Assembly: GCF_036373705.1 (NCBI RefSeq) | Contig: NC_089861.1 | Coordinates: 1,177,501 to 1,241,500, forward strand | Reading direction: 5' to 3' | Source: Amia ocellicauda | Taxonomy: Eukaryota; Chordata; Actinopteri; Amiiformes; Amiidae | DNA length: 64,000 bases | Part shown: positions 23,901 through 31,619 of the stretch, piece after piece | Position numbering within the stretch: the first letter of the stretch is position 1 | Layout: every line of letters starts with the position of its first letter | Translations under genes and position numbers: made by a program | The notes under the pieces: model-generated | The model's input: the letters and a program-made list of their open reading frames with translations, nothing else | Databases searched by the model: none | What the model was told of the DNA's origin: nothing

Positions 23901-25528
23901 GGGGGAATGATAACATTGAGAATTGTGATATTGCTTCCCAAATTGAGAAGTCTGCTTTAACCGAGTCAAGATAAAGATGTAGCGTGTTGCGAGCCCTGTG
24001 GCGTGTCTGACGTCCGTGTCCATGTTTTCGCAGCACCCGGCACTGGACGAGCCCATCGCGGAGGCCGTGTGCATCGTCGCCGACACAGACAAGTGGACGG
24101 TGCAGGTGGCCACCAGCCAGAGGAGGGTGATGGACTCCAGCAAGCTGGGGAAGGACGTGCTGGTGTCCAGCCTGGTCTCCGGCCTGCTGCTGTCCATCCT
24201 GCAGCTGTCCAAGCTCGGCCTGTCCCCCGACTTCGTACGTACCCCCCAAATCCGCACTCCTCACTGCGCACACACTGGGCACGGTGGGAATCCCGTGCAG
24301 AGAAGCAGCGTCCCCACACGCCAGACCTGCATTTCTCCACTGCACAGATGTTTGAAATGACAATGCCCAGCAGTTTTTATTGTTCCCTAATTTAACACTA
24401 TTCATTTTCTTACTAGGTAATTGTTTGTCTCTCTTTTGAGACCTGTTCTGATGCCATCCTCGTCCTGTCTCTGTCCCTCTGTGTCTCAGGTCATCATGCA
24501 CCTGGAGGACCGGCTGCAGGAAATCTACTTCAAGAGCAAGATGCTGTCAGAGTACCTGAAGGGCCAGACCCGCGTGCACGTGCGGGAGCTAGGTGTCGTC
24601 CTGGGGTGAGTGTCAGTCTGGTCCTTTCGTAGGACGCTTTTAAATGACGTATTGTGTTTTTTTTTATCTGACACGCTGTACAGTAACGGGCACAAATTGC
24701 ACAAATGAATGTGTGGAAGCCACAGGAAGAACAAAGATCTCTCTCTGTGGATCTCTGAGCCCCGCCCCCGTCGCTGAGCCACGCCCCGACTAACACTTGA
24801 GTGACATCAGAGCTCGGAGGAGGAGCTTGAGGGCCTCAGAGGTGTGGACCCGTGGGACCCCCACGGGAAGTGCTCAGGAATTCTGCACTTAAGAAGAATA
24901 ATAGCAACAGTAAAAGGAGGAGTAATAGGAGTCTATGTGGACTCCTCACTTTCTCCATCCAAAACAATGTGGGGAAGCAATAAAAAAGACAAACAGTGTT
25001 AGGGTATATTGTCAATAGTGTAGAATTGAGAGCAAGGGCAGTGATGTTCAGACTGTACAATGCACTAGTTAGAGCTCAAAAGCTCAAAATCATGAAAGGC
25101 ATCGACCACATCAACCCAGAGGAGCTTTTCCAGATCAGCAGGGACACACGCACCCGGGGACACAAATGGAAATTGGGCTTCAAGGCATTCAAGACAGAAA
25201 ACAGGAGACACTTCTTCACACAGAGAGGCGTCACAATCTGAACAAACTCCCCAGCGATGTGGCTGAAGAGACAATTTGGGAACATTCAAAAACAGACTGG
25301 ATAGGATCCTTGATCACTTAGTTATTAATGGACACCAAACGAGCACGATGGGGCGGATGTTAATTAATACAGCCCTTTAAGGATTGTCTGTCTCTCTACC
25401 CTGCTGTCTATCAGTGCTAATTAAGTTTGTGTTTGTTTTCCGTCCCCAGGATCGAGTCCAATGACCTGCCCCTGCTGGCGGCCGTGGCGAGCACCCACTC
25501 CCCATACGTCGCCCAGATACTGCTGTAG
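5757..25528 (+). CDS. fnip2: Folliculin-interacting protein 2, complete gene, 18 coding exons
   Basis: FNIP2 forms a stable complex with folliculin that acts as a GTPase-activating complex for RagC/D at the lysosome. It links mTORC1, TFEB/TFE3 and AMPK, and is an Hsp90 co-chaperone. I assembled 18 exons with canonical GT-AG junctions and unbroken phases; the sum is 3243 nt, or 1080 residues plus stop, close to the human length of about 1114. Recognisable blocks in order are: MAPTLL start; IRLIVYQDC and [12 protein letters not shown] (N-terminal longin region); [42 protein letters not shown] and [45 protein letters not shown] and [20 protein letters not shown] (DENN-like middle); a variable Ser/Pro-rich exon 14 ending near [15 protein letters not shown]; and the C-terminal block [14 protein letters not shown] to [29 protein letters not shown] and [12 protein letters not shown] favour FNIP2 over FNIP1. 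The start is chosen by homology and Kozak context. Confidence 0.97.
6078..6860. repeat. GT/CTGT-rich minisatellite in fnip2 intron 1
   Basis: About 780 bp of interspersed ctgtgtgtc, ccctgtgtgt and ctgtctgtcc units starts about 200 bp after exon 1. All three forward frames are open, giving Cys/Val/Ser-rich artefact proteins. The plus strand has almost no A, so strands differ strongly in composition. Confidence 0.95.
11871..11914. repeat. (GT)n microsatellite
   Basis: A run of about 22 perfect GT dinucleotides inside fnip2 intron 1. Confidence 0.95.
12141..12290 (+). mobile_element. CR1/L2-like LINE 3' fragment, copy 1
   Basis: About 150 bp match two other places in the window (24963-25360 and 56957-57248), from cagagaggcgtcacaatctg to the tail gagcaccatggggcgaatgg. 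The translation resembles the extreme C-terminus of a non-LTR retrotransposon reverse transcriptase ORF, followed by the short 3'UTR. It is heavily 5'-truncated and inert. All three copies share a one-base deletion in the WNKLP codons. Confidence 0.75.
14002..14125 (+). CDS. fnip2: fnip2 coding exon 2
   Basis: Acceptor tcttcctcag|CTGG and donor CAG|GTAAGA; 124 nt; phase 2 to 0. It encodes the highly conserved [20 protein letters not shown] block of the N-terminal longin region, with SKAV as in FNIP2. Confidence 0.97.
14126..16513 (+). other. fnip2 intron 2
   Basis: 2.4 kb of unique intronic sequence. A 144-codon open frame near 14666-15100 has no recognisable domain and no flanking splice logic. 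Nothing else was identified. Confidence 0.8.
16514..16657 (+). CDS. fnip2: fnip2 coding exon 3
   Basis: 144 nt, phase 0 to 0, between ctgtctgtag and CAG|GTAGAG. It encodes a variable Ser/Pro/Gln-rich loop containing YTKCCQ, matching the KCCQ motif of FNIP1 and FNIP2, and ends RFQ before the TRPASDVN block. Being symmetric in phase, it could be skipped in frame. Confidence 0.88.
16824..16924 (+). CDS. fnip2: fnip2 coding exon 4
   Basis: 101 nt, phase 0 to 2, donor CG|GTGAGG. It encodes [20 protein letters not shown] then [14 protein letters not shown], the most conserved stretch of FNIP family N-terminal domains. Confidence 0.97.
17157..17228 (+). CDS. fnip2: fnip2 coding exon 5
   Basis: 72 nt, phase 2 to 2. 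It opens inside a run of nine C after tcacagct and encodes [17 protein letters not shown]. The FNIP2-like MISKVFSAR is clear. Donor is CAC|GTAAGA. Confidence 0.95.
17326..17426 (+). CDS. fnip2: fnip2 coding exon 6
   Basis: 101 nt, phase 2 to 1, acceptor gcctccgcag and donor TAG|GTGAGA. It encodes [15 protein letters not shown] followed by a Ser/Gly linker, corresponding to [11 protein letters not shown] in mammalian FNIP2. Confidence 0.93.
17581..17664 (+). CDS. fnip2: fnip2 coding exon 7, probable cassette exon
   Basis: 84 nt (28 codons), phase 1 to 1, acceptor cctctttcag and donor GCAG|GTTTGG. It encodes [20 protein letters not shown] then VRSASFFA. The last part matches the FNIP1 segment LRLIRSASFFA, an exon I recall as absent from the main human FNIP2 isoform. 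Skipping it keeps the frame and would join SSI to AHSTPVDMP, like the mammalian FNIP2 arrangement. Confidence 0.82.
17665..19109 (+). other. fnip2 intron 7
   Basis: 1.4 kb of intronic sequence with a TTG/GTC-rich tract near 18935-18975 and a CT-rich polypyrimidine run before the exon 8 acceptor (19079-19108). No exon is recognised. Confidence 0.8.
19110..19181 (+). CDS. fnip2: fnip2 coding exon 8
   Basis: 72 nt, phase 1 to 1, after a long CT tract ending tcctctcag. It encodes [20 protein letters not shown] then ARS, nearly identical to mammalian FNIP2. Confidence 0.96.
19357..19492 (+). CDS. fnip2: fnip2 coding exon 9
   Basis: 136 nt, phase 1 to 2, acceptor tgtgccgcag and donor GG|GTGAGA. 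It encodes [16 protein letters not shown], then [17 protein letters not shown], conserved in both FNIP paralogues. Confidence 0.96.
19782..19983 (+). CDS. fnip2: fnip2 coding exon 10
   Basis: 202 nt, phase 2 to 0. It encodes [20 protein letters not shown], then [14 protein letters not shown] and [20 protein letters not shown], the start of the DENN-like middle domain. Confidence 0.97.
20437..20525 (+). CDS. fnip2: fnip2 coding exon 11
   Basis: 89 nt, phase 0 to 2, acceptor tgtgtcgcag and donor CAG|GTGAGG. It encodes [20 protein letters not shown] then [22 protein letters not shown] is a FNIP2-type sequence, differing from FNIP1. Confidence 0.95.
20526..21587 (+). other. fnip2 intron 11
   Basis: 1.06 kb of intronic sequence. 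No exon, repeat family or structured element was recognised. Confidence 0.75.
21588..21734 (+). CDS. fnip2: fnip2 coding exon 12
   Basis: 147 nt, phase 2 to 2, acceptor ccggggcag and donor CA|GTGAGT. It encodes [20 protein letters not shown] and a less conserved helix ending QASRNQ. Confidence 0.95.
21980..22149 (+). CDS. fnip2: fnip2 coding exon 13
   Basis: 170 nt, phase 2 to 1. It encodes [20 protein letters not shown], then [20 protein letters not shown] and [10 protein letters not shown]. Strong match to the FNIP DENN-like core. Confidence 0.97.
22397..23528 (+). CDS. fnip2: fnip2 coding exon 14, large variable exon
   Basis: 1132 nt, phase 1 to 2. It begins [20 protein letters not shown] and [20 protein letters not shown]. 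It then carries [16 protein letters not shown] and a long Ser/Pro/Arg-rich, probably disordered region. [18 protein letters not shown] is the counterpart of the conserved F-IG--SP-SD motif. Near the end [15 protein letters not shown] corresponds to the phospho-regulated [15 protein letters not shown] of mammals, with K for E. Codon usage is very GC-rich. The donor is CAG|GTACCG. Confidence 0.95.
23695..23851 (+). CDS. fnip2: fnip2 coding exon 15
   Basis: 157 nt, phase 2 to 0. It encodes [24 protein letters not shown] and [18 protein letters not shown], the start of the C-terminal FNIP domain that binds folliculin and Hsp90. Confidence 0.96.
24034..24234 (+). CDS. fnip2: fnip2 coding exon 16
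   Basis: 201 nt, phase 0 to 0. It encodes [32 protein letters not shown] and [16 protein letters not shown], strongly conserved in the family. Confidence 0.97.
24490..24605 (+). CDS. fnip2: fnip2 coding exon 17
   Basis: 116 nt, phase 0 to 2. It encodes [38 protein letters not shown]. Acceptor is tgtgtctcag and donor GG|GTGAGT. Confidence 0.97.
24606..25449 (+). other. fnip2 intron 17, containing a LINE fragment
   Basis: The intron contains the longest of the three CR1/L2-like LINE fragments (24963-25360), in the same orientation as the gene. It ends 89 bp before the last exon, so it is a relatively recent insertion near a splice acceptor. Confidence 0.8.
24963..25360 (+). mobile_element. 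CR1/L2-like LINE 3' fragment, copy 2, internally deleted
   Basis: The translation [26 protein letters not shown] is followed directly by [20 protein letters not shown], then [31 protein letters not shown]. This is the typical C-terminal part of CR1/L2-type reverse transcriptase ORFs, but the segment normally between NALVR and the KIMKGID block is missing. A one-base deletion then stops the frame. The 3' tail ends gagcacgatggggcggatg. Inactive fragment. Confidence 0.8.
25450..25528 (+). CDS. fnip2: fnip2 coding exon 18 with stop
   Basis: 79 nt, phase 2 to stop. It encodes [25 protein letters not shown] followed by TAG at 25526-25528. The C-terminus [12 protein letters not shown] is invariant in FNIP1 and FNIP2. 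Confidence 0.98.
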
Positions 25529-26585
25529 CGTCTCTCCGCGCGGCACCGTCCCAACCCCCCCCGCAGCGGGACGGGACCCTGCAGTGTGCGGGGGGGGGGT
25601 CTGTAAGTGCTCAAACCCCCCCAGGATGTAACCGCTCCCAGGCTGCAAGCGAGAGGAAGTGGCTGGTGCTGTCGAGTCAGGAAACATCTTCCCGTGAGGG
25701 ACCTCGAGACACGGGGGTCCTGCAGTCAGAGCCTCGTTGATCTGTGGATGAACACGGAACACGCAGTCCAGCCGTGGAGTCGTCCCGGGAGGAAAAGCAC
25801 AGCGACGCCAAGCCGCTGCCGACTGTCTGAGGCAGAAATACTGACTCGTGAGATGAAGGACACGTCTTAAAGCTCGCTGTGGACGTACAGTGCATAGCCA
25901 GCTCGATCGCTTAAATGTGTGTTTTGTTTCGTTTTGTTTTGGGGGGGACCCATTTGTTTGTTGTTCTTCCCCGCAGTGTTTATATAAAAGGGACACAAGA
26001 AGTAGGTGGAGAAGTTCTCGTTTCAAAGGGAAGCCTTATTCGGTCTGGAGTTCAAGTTTACAGGAGGGTGACGGTGTCCTCGGGGTCCGGGCATTTGGAT
26101 CCCCCGTGCCGGTGGAGCTGCGGTGTTGTGCCCGGCGTTCAGGAGTGACACCAGCCAGAGGAAGAGGAGGAGAAACCAAACCAAAAGGGGAAACAAAAAC
26201 CCTTGATTATCCTATTCAGGTGTTTTGGAGGCTGTTTTTGGTCGTTTGGAGGAAAGAACTGCCACATCCCACCATCCCGGGACGTTTGATTAACGGACGT
26301 CCTCAGCGGTGTTTGACGGCTACTGACCTGCCCCCACTGTAACTGCGCTGCTGTTCGTTGCCCGTGTGTGCGTGCGTGCGTTTGTTTTTAAGGCAGGTGA
26401 GAGAGACGTGCTTTCGGGCGTTGATGCTTACTACACACAGTGAAACTACCAAGCAAGCCTTTTGTATCGTTTGCTACGGACTCGTTCCCGTCAGATTTCC
26501 AACACTAACTCTTTTACAGATTTGCAGTGATTGTAGAATGAAGCTTTAATGAATATTTAACTTTTTTTTTATCACACAGTAACAG

Positions 26586-26591
26586 AATAAA
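26586..26591 (+). terminator. Polyadenylation signal AATAAA, proximal
   Basis: Canonical hexamer after an A/T-rich stretch (atttaactttttttttatcac), followed within 20 bases by GT-rich sequence. Good candidate for the main fnip2 cleavage signal. Confidence 0.55.
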
Positions 26592-27000
26592 CGGCCGTGC
26601 TTGTGTTCTGATGACAGTTCTAAATCGACTGAAGATTCTCTTGTTTGTTTTTATACTAAACACTACCTCAGTTGGCAGGATTTAACCCAGTAGGGACTGT
26701 TTTGTCAGTTTTTTCCTTACCCGTCATTCTGTGACAGATCAGCTCAGATACTGATCATGTCCTGACCGAGAAGCGAGCGAAAGCCTCTGACCGGGTGTGT
26801 GTGTAGCAGGACATTGTGCTGGCTGTCAGGTGTGTGTGGTTCCCCGATGCACACCCCGGCGAGAGCTTAGCGCTGTGCTGCGTCTGAGGAAGCTGAGGGC
26901 CGTGTCCCCTGGGGGCCCGTGGCTCCTGCGATTGTCATTCTTTGTGTTTGTCTCGTTCAGTATTGGTTCATGTCGTTTTTTAAGACCAATTCCCAGGTTT

Positions 27001-27006
27001 AATAAA
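27001..27006 (+). terminator. Polyadenylation signal AATAAA, distal
   Basis: Canonical hexamer followed by a GT-rich downstream element (tttctgtgtgtttgttc). Candidate alternative fnip2 3' end. Confidence 0.5.
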
Positions 27007-27030
27007 GTGCAGATAATACAGTGCGATGTT

Positions 27031-28112
27031 TCTGTGTGTTTGTTCAGACTGTGACTGGAAGGCCTCTCCTGACCTCGACCCATATGTATAATTCAGCCGA
27101 ACACAGACACAGATTAGTCTCTCACTCAAACTCCGTCCGCGCCCTGGAGCTGCACTGGGCCGGGGCTGTGGCACAGGAGTCGGATTGGGCACAGACACTC
27201 ACAGGTGATCTTTTAGACCCGTGTCCCTCCAGAGCTGTGCAACAGTCCAGTTCCTCTCTTCCCAGTCGGATTGCCTTGGCTCCGAGTATTTGTCCCTCAT
27301 TGTGGCTCTGCTGGGGCAGCTGCAGGATAAACCCCGCTGTGTTCTCCTCCAACAATGAGCCAACGCTCCCCCTGGTGCCCCTGGTGCCCCAGCCCTCGCC
27401 TCACAGCGCCGGGCTTGTTCTGTGCAGCTGCTTCCACAACAACAGCCTCAGTATCTGCGTGTCTCTGTATGTATCTACTTAGTTATTTACTACTAACTGC
27501 CATCCGTTGGGCCTTTTTTACAGTCACTCTAAGAGCAGTAAAGTTAACCCCGGAGCTCCTTCCTGTCACGGGAGGATTGCTGGTAACTGGGCCTCTCACT
27601 TTGACTGAAACACTGCAAGTGCTGCTATGTTTGGTCCCTGAGACAACAGGCCAGATACACAGAGAGGTCACACGAGCTGCCGCTCCTCCCTGTGAACGAG
27701 CTCAGTATGCTGCTTTAAAACAGTGTAGGCTGTTTTCCAAACCCCATTTAAGTCTTTTCGTCCCATGTGTCCACAGCACACAGATCCACCCGTTTCCAGT
27801 TTGTAAGAGCAACTTCTGGACCACACTTGCTATGAACTATTATTTTTGACAACAGTTGCAATTGTTTGCGTTTTGGTGTTCCACAATAAAAGTGAAAGGG
27901 AAGGATTGACGTGAAACAGTGAAAACGAATGTAAATACTGCATGCGTGCTGCTCACTATGGCCTGAAAGCTTCCCACACTGTAGACGGAGCAAATTCACT
28001 GTCAAAGGTGGTGTTAGCTATACAATGTGCCAGATCTCACACACAGCCCGGGCATTTGACTGACCCACAAATTGTCGGAAGCCACTTTCTACTAGTTCTC
28101 AATGAAAATTAT
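27031..28112. other. Intergenic sequence between fnip2 and the spmip2-like gene
   Basis: About 1.1 kb of unique sequence. Chance frames only. The two genes converge tail to tail here. Confidence 0.6.
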
Positions 28113-28349
28113 TTATTTTGTGAGCTCCTGATTACTTCCAGCACCAGCATCCAAGGTGTTCAGATCTGTGGAAAAAGCAAAGGGCGCTAGTCCCACTGTG
28201 CTGGGCCGGGCGAGGCTGTGCTGGGTCGGGGTCTCCCTGCAGCGCCGGCGCTCTGGGCTCTGTCTGGGCTGGTCTTCAGACCCGTGCTGTGTCCAGGCCA
28301 GTCTCCCCCGGGATCCCCTCGGCTGGGCATTGAGGACACAGGGAGGCAG
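28113..28349 (-). CDS. spmip2: Candidate terminal coding exon of spmip2-like gene
   Basis: On the minus strand, after acceptor aaccaggcag, a phase-0 frame runs 78 codons to TAA at 28115-28113. An AATAAA (28117-28112) overlaps the stop. The frame begins LPPCVLNAQPRGSRGRLAW and continues Arg/Gln-rich. It resembles the remembered human C-terminal segment around SRGFLAW. The acceptor lacks a strong pyrimidine tract, and no search could be run, so this is tentative. Confidence 0.4.
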   Translation of the reverse strand: MPPCVLNAQPRGSRGRLAWTQHGSEDQPRQSPERRRCRETPTQHSLARPSTVGLAPFAFSTDLNTLDAGAGSNQELTK

Positions 28350-31300
28350 CTGCCTGGTTCACAGTAAATCATACAATTGTCAGCAGTGGAACCCAAAGGG
28401 ATCGATGACACACGCATGTTATTGTGAACAAAGTTTACTGGACTGACTGAGGCACCGAATATCACGAATTCAAGTGAAGGGTGTGTAAAGTGTCCACTAA
28501 AAGTACATATTTATTTTTGCACGGTAACCAAGTAATGGACAAACAGATATATGTACACATACATACCATGGATTCTGATATCTGTGAGTCACTTTGTCTT
28601 CACACGCCTGTCGGAATTCTCCCAGCTATGACATCATGGCGTCGCATCACATGAAACAAGACAAACAATCAAAAAAGCTGTTTGATAAGCGAATAACTTC
28701 CATATTTGCAATCTCTCACACAGCACAGTTTCCTGCTTCAGTCCTGAGGTTGTGGGGAAGCATGTATTTGCATTTTTGGTGTGTATTTCTTAAATTCAAC
28801 CTTGTTTCTTAAAGGTGTTTGCCAACCACAGTATCAAAGTATTAAAAAACAAACTCACATGAAGAAGAAAAATAAAAAAATGCTTTATAAAGTTATTGTA
28901 CCTCTCTGGATATTTATATAACAAAAAGCAATAGTACTCTTCAGTGCTTTGGATGTCCGGTGAAGACAAAACAACACCTCTATTGAATAAGTGAAGGGTC
29001 GTCCGAGGCCACTTCCTGTCATTCGGAGACTTCCTGTGTTTATCTACCCAGCAGGAAAAAAAGCCGGTGTCAAGTGCTGGTTGTGTTTGATGCCCAGGCC
29101 GAATGCTAACTCTCATGCCTCAGGTGCAGATACAAATGTCTGGGGACATGGCGGAGATCTTGCCACAGGAACTTGGGATTGAAATGCTGGGCCACTCGGC
29201 TAACCAGATAAAGACTGATCGATTGATCGCGCAAATTTAGTACAACGAAAAAGATCATTAATGAAACATGCATGTGAAATAATACAATTGGCTGGATATG
29301 TATTGTAATTCCAGAGGCGGACGTTGCTGCGTGACATCAGAGAAGATCACAGATAAAATGTCCAGGGTGAGACGATTCTGCAGACCCTTTGTCCCGCCAC
29401 ATTGGTCTTGACCAGAATACTGGCTCACACAGAGCTGCCAGGACCTGTGTGCCAGCTGGGCCGTGTCCCTCACCCACCTTGATCTGCATGTTGCTCTGAA
29501 GGGCCCTGCTGTTCAACTCGCTGTGCTCCATCACCCCCCAGCCCACCCCGCCCACGTAGTCGTGCTTGGCCCCGGGGGCCGGGGTTCCTGGGGCGGCCCT
29601 CTGCAGGTAGCTCAGGTCACTGGTGCGCTCCCCAGACAGGCTGCCCTCTCCTATATAGTGAGGGAAGTCCACTGCCCGGGGTCTGTAGTCCTGCACGCCA
29701 TCTGGACCTGCGGGAGAATGAGCAGAGCGAATAAACGGCAAAGGAGAATTAACTGGGACCTCAGGGGTGTCCAGCGCTGGTGTGGGAGAGACACAGCCCT
29801 ATAGGCCAGGGGTTCCCAACCCTGATCCTGTAGCCCCCCCACCCTGCTGGTTTGTGTCCCAACTGAACTCTCAATTACTTAATTTAAGTAATACTTGTTC
29901 TAAATCAGAGCCTTTTAATTATTTTAAACAGTTGGGGTTTAATAAGTAAGTATAGAATTGTATAAATAACTTATACATTCAAGAACCAACTCTTTTATTA
30001 CAATTTTTTTAAAAATCGAATCAGATTGTTACTTCAATTAAGGTTAAATTAAGTAATTAATGTCCGGAACCCCCGGTTCATTACAATATTGTATTTAAAT
30101 GCAATAGTGATGGATGAATTAATCGCCACCTTGTTGTTTAATAAATGCACACATCCTCCCCCTTCAGACACATATGGCAAAGACACTGACATTAGACAGC
30201 AGAAATCAATCAATGAAACACCCTTAAATAAAAATAACTGTATCCTTCCAGATAGCAGAGATTATGCATCAGTAATCGAGATTTACTTGGCATTCGCATA
30301 AACTGAAAGGAGGTCAAATAAATGAATAAAAGTATAGCGAGATACACGCCGCATCACTAGCACTGCAGCAGGACCCGGATGAACGCGGCGCCCCGCAGAG
30401 CTGCCCTGTGCCTCCGCGTCCACAGCCCCTCACGCCGCGACCGCAAATAAGCCGTGACAGAGCGGGGTGCGGGGAGCAGGGTGCGGGGTGGGGGAGCAGG
30501 GTGCGGGGAGCGGGGTGCGGGGTGGGGGAGCAGGGTGCGGGGAGCGGGGTGCGGGGTGGGGGAGCAGGGTGCGGGGAGCGGGGTGCGGGGAGCAGGGTGC
30601 GGGGTGGGGGTGCGGGGTGGGGGAGCAGGGTGCGGGGAGCAGGGTGCGGGGTGGGGGAGCAGGGTGCGGGGAGCGGGGTGCGGGGAGCAGGGTGCGGGGA
30701 GCAGGGTGCGGGGTGGGGGAGCAGGGTGCGGGGAGCAGGGTGCGGGGTGGGGGTGCGGGGAGCAGGGTGCGGGGTGGGGGAGCAGGGTGCGGGGAGCAGG
30801 GTGCGGGGTGGGGGAGCAGGGTGCGGGGTGCGGGGTGGGGGAGCAGGGTGCGGGGAGCAGGGTGCGGGGTGGGGGAGCAGGGTGCGGGGAGCAGGGTGCG
30901 GGGTGGGGGAGCAGGGTGCGGGGTGGGGGTGCGGGGTGCGGGGTGCGGGGTGGGGGAGCAGGGTGCGGGGAGCAGGGTGCGGGGTGGGGGAGCAGGGTGC
31001 GGGGAGCAGGGTGCGGGGTGCGGGGTGGGGGAGCAGGGTGCGGGGAGCAGGGTGCGGGGTGGGGGAGCAGGGTGCGGGGAGCGGGGTGCGGGGTGCGGGG
31101 AGCGGGGTGCGGGGTGGGGGTGCGGGGTGGGGGAGCAGGGTGCGGGGAGCGGGGTGCGGGGTGCGGGGTGGGGGTGCGGGGTGGGGGAGCAGGGTGCGGG
31201 GTGGGGGTGCGGGGAGCGGGGTGCGGGGTGCGGGGAGCGGGGAGCGGGGTGCGGGGTGCGGGGAGCGGGGTGCGGGGTGGGGGTGCGGGGTGGGGGAGCA

Positions 31301-31474
31301 GGGTGCGGGGAGCGGGGTGCGGGGTGGGGGAGCAGGGTGCGGGGTGGGGGTGCGGGGAGCGGGGTGCGGGGTGGGGGTGCGGGGAGCGGGGTGCGGGGTG
31401 CGGGGTGGGGGTGGGGGAGCAGGATGCGGGGTGGGGGTGCGGGCTCTACCTGCACACGGGCCTCTCTGTGTCAT
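28113..31474 (-). CDS. spmip2: Sperm microtubule inner protein 2-like gene (C4orf45/SPMIP2), partial model
   Basis: SPMIP2 is a small structural protein lining the inside of sperm axonemal doublet microtubules. Coding exons 1 (31450-31474) and 2 (29478-29707) join in perfect phase to give MTQRGPCAGPDGVQDYRPRA, then VDFPHYIG, DLSYLQRAAPG and VGGVGWGVMEHSELN. The GPDG-DYRP and FPHYIG motifs and the GWG block are family hallmarks as I remember them. A candidate last exon (28113-28349) has V-L-N-AQ and SRGRLAW, resembling the SRG-LAW region near the human C-terminus. A middle segment of roughly 20-25 residues seems to be missing from my model. Position between fnip2 and rapgef2 on the minus strand matches human. 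The product would be about 163 residues as modelled; human is about 186. Confidence 0.72.
29478..29707 (-). CDS. spmip2: spmip2-like coding exon 2
   Basis: 230 nt; acceptor attctcccgcag|GTCC and donor AAG|GTGGGT. It encodes PDGVQDYRPRAVDFPHYIGE, DLSYLQRAAPG, HDYVGGVGWGVMEHSELN and MQIK. It starts in phase 1 and ends in phase 0. If the donor were ignored, the frame would continue VGEGHGPAG for several codons, so an exon extension is a less likely alternative. Confidence 0.82.
29710..30460 (-). other. spmip2-like intron 1, AT-rich part
   Basis: Unique AT-rich sequence between exon 2 and the G-rich minisatellite, with several runs like taagtaat. No exon recognised. Confidence 0.6.
30461..31443. 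repeat. G-rich minisatellite in spmip2-like intron 1
   Basis: About 980 bp built from gggtgcggggagc and gggtgcggggtgggggagca units on the plus strand. Runs of four or five G occur every few bases, so many G-quadruplexes are possible on this strand; the minus strand, which is the sense strand of spmip2, is C-rich. Open frames in several frames on both strands (Pro/His/Thr-rich or Gly/Cys/Arg-rich) are artefacts. Confidence 0.97.
31450..31474 (-). CDS. spmip2: spmip2-like coding exon 1
   Basis: 25 coding nt from ATG at 31474 to donor CAG|GTAGAG, encoding MTQRGPCA plus one base of the next codon. The short start exon joins exon 2 in frame to form GPDG. The ATG lies 22 bp from the X-box. Confidence 0.72.
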
Positions 31475-31496
31475 CGCTGCTGATCCGGGAGCAGCT

Positions 31497-31509
31497 GTTG
31501 CCGGGCAAC
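31497..31509. promoter_or_regulatory. Perfect RFX X-box (GTTGCC-G-GGCAAC)
   Basis: A complete palindrome of GTTGCC/GGCAAC with a one-base spacer matches the consensus bound by RFX2/RFX3. These factors, with FOXJ1, drive cilia and flagella genes. It lies directly upstream of the minus-strand start codon of the spmip2-like gene, where a ciliary promoter motif is expected. Confidence 0.8.
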
Positions 31510-31551
31510 CACAGAGCGCAGCGCCGCCACATTGTATTTAAATGAGCGCGC

Positions 31552-31559
31552 TGACGTCA
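31552..31559. promoter_or_regulatory. Full palindromic CRE (TGACGTCA)
   Basis: TGACGTCA lies 78 bp upstream of the spmip2-like ATG (minus strand), in GC-rich sequence. Full CREs near the start are frequent in postmeiotic testis genes activated by CREM. Together with the X-box it fits a sperm-specific promoter. Confidence 0.55.
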
Positions 31560-31619
31560 CCGCGGACACATTAAAGCGCCGCATTGCATCACATCGCACA
31601 CCGATGAACCCGGCTCTCA

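Larger units (their letters stand above)
25529..27030 (+). other. fnip2 3' untranslated region (approximate end)
   Basis: Unique sequence without a convincing exon follows the stop. Two AATAAA signals, at 26586-26591 and 27001-27006, are both followed by GT-rich sequence. This allows 3'UTRs of roughly 1.1 or 1.5 kb. Which is used is unknown. Confidence 0.6.

Noticed and set aside
25421..26026. 201-codon minus-strand frame across the end of fnip2
   Set aside because: It is antisense to the last fnip2 exon and 3'UTR and has no recognisable homology.
29101..29220. Minus-strand reading RVAQHFNPKFLW, considered as the missing middle exon of spmip2
   Set aside because: Only a vague likeness to the expected segment, with no usable donor after it.
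30314..31545. Overlapping frames of 340-390 codons, Pro/His/Thr-rich or Gly/Cys/Arg-rich
   Set aside because: These are readings of the G-rich minisatellite; only the first 25 nt of the minus-strand frame starting at 31474 are a likely true exon.
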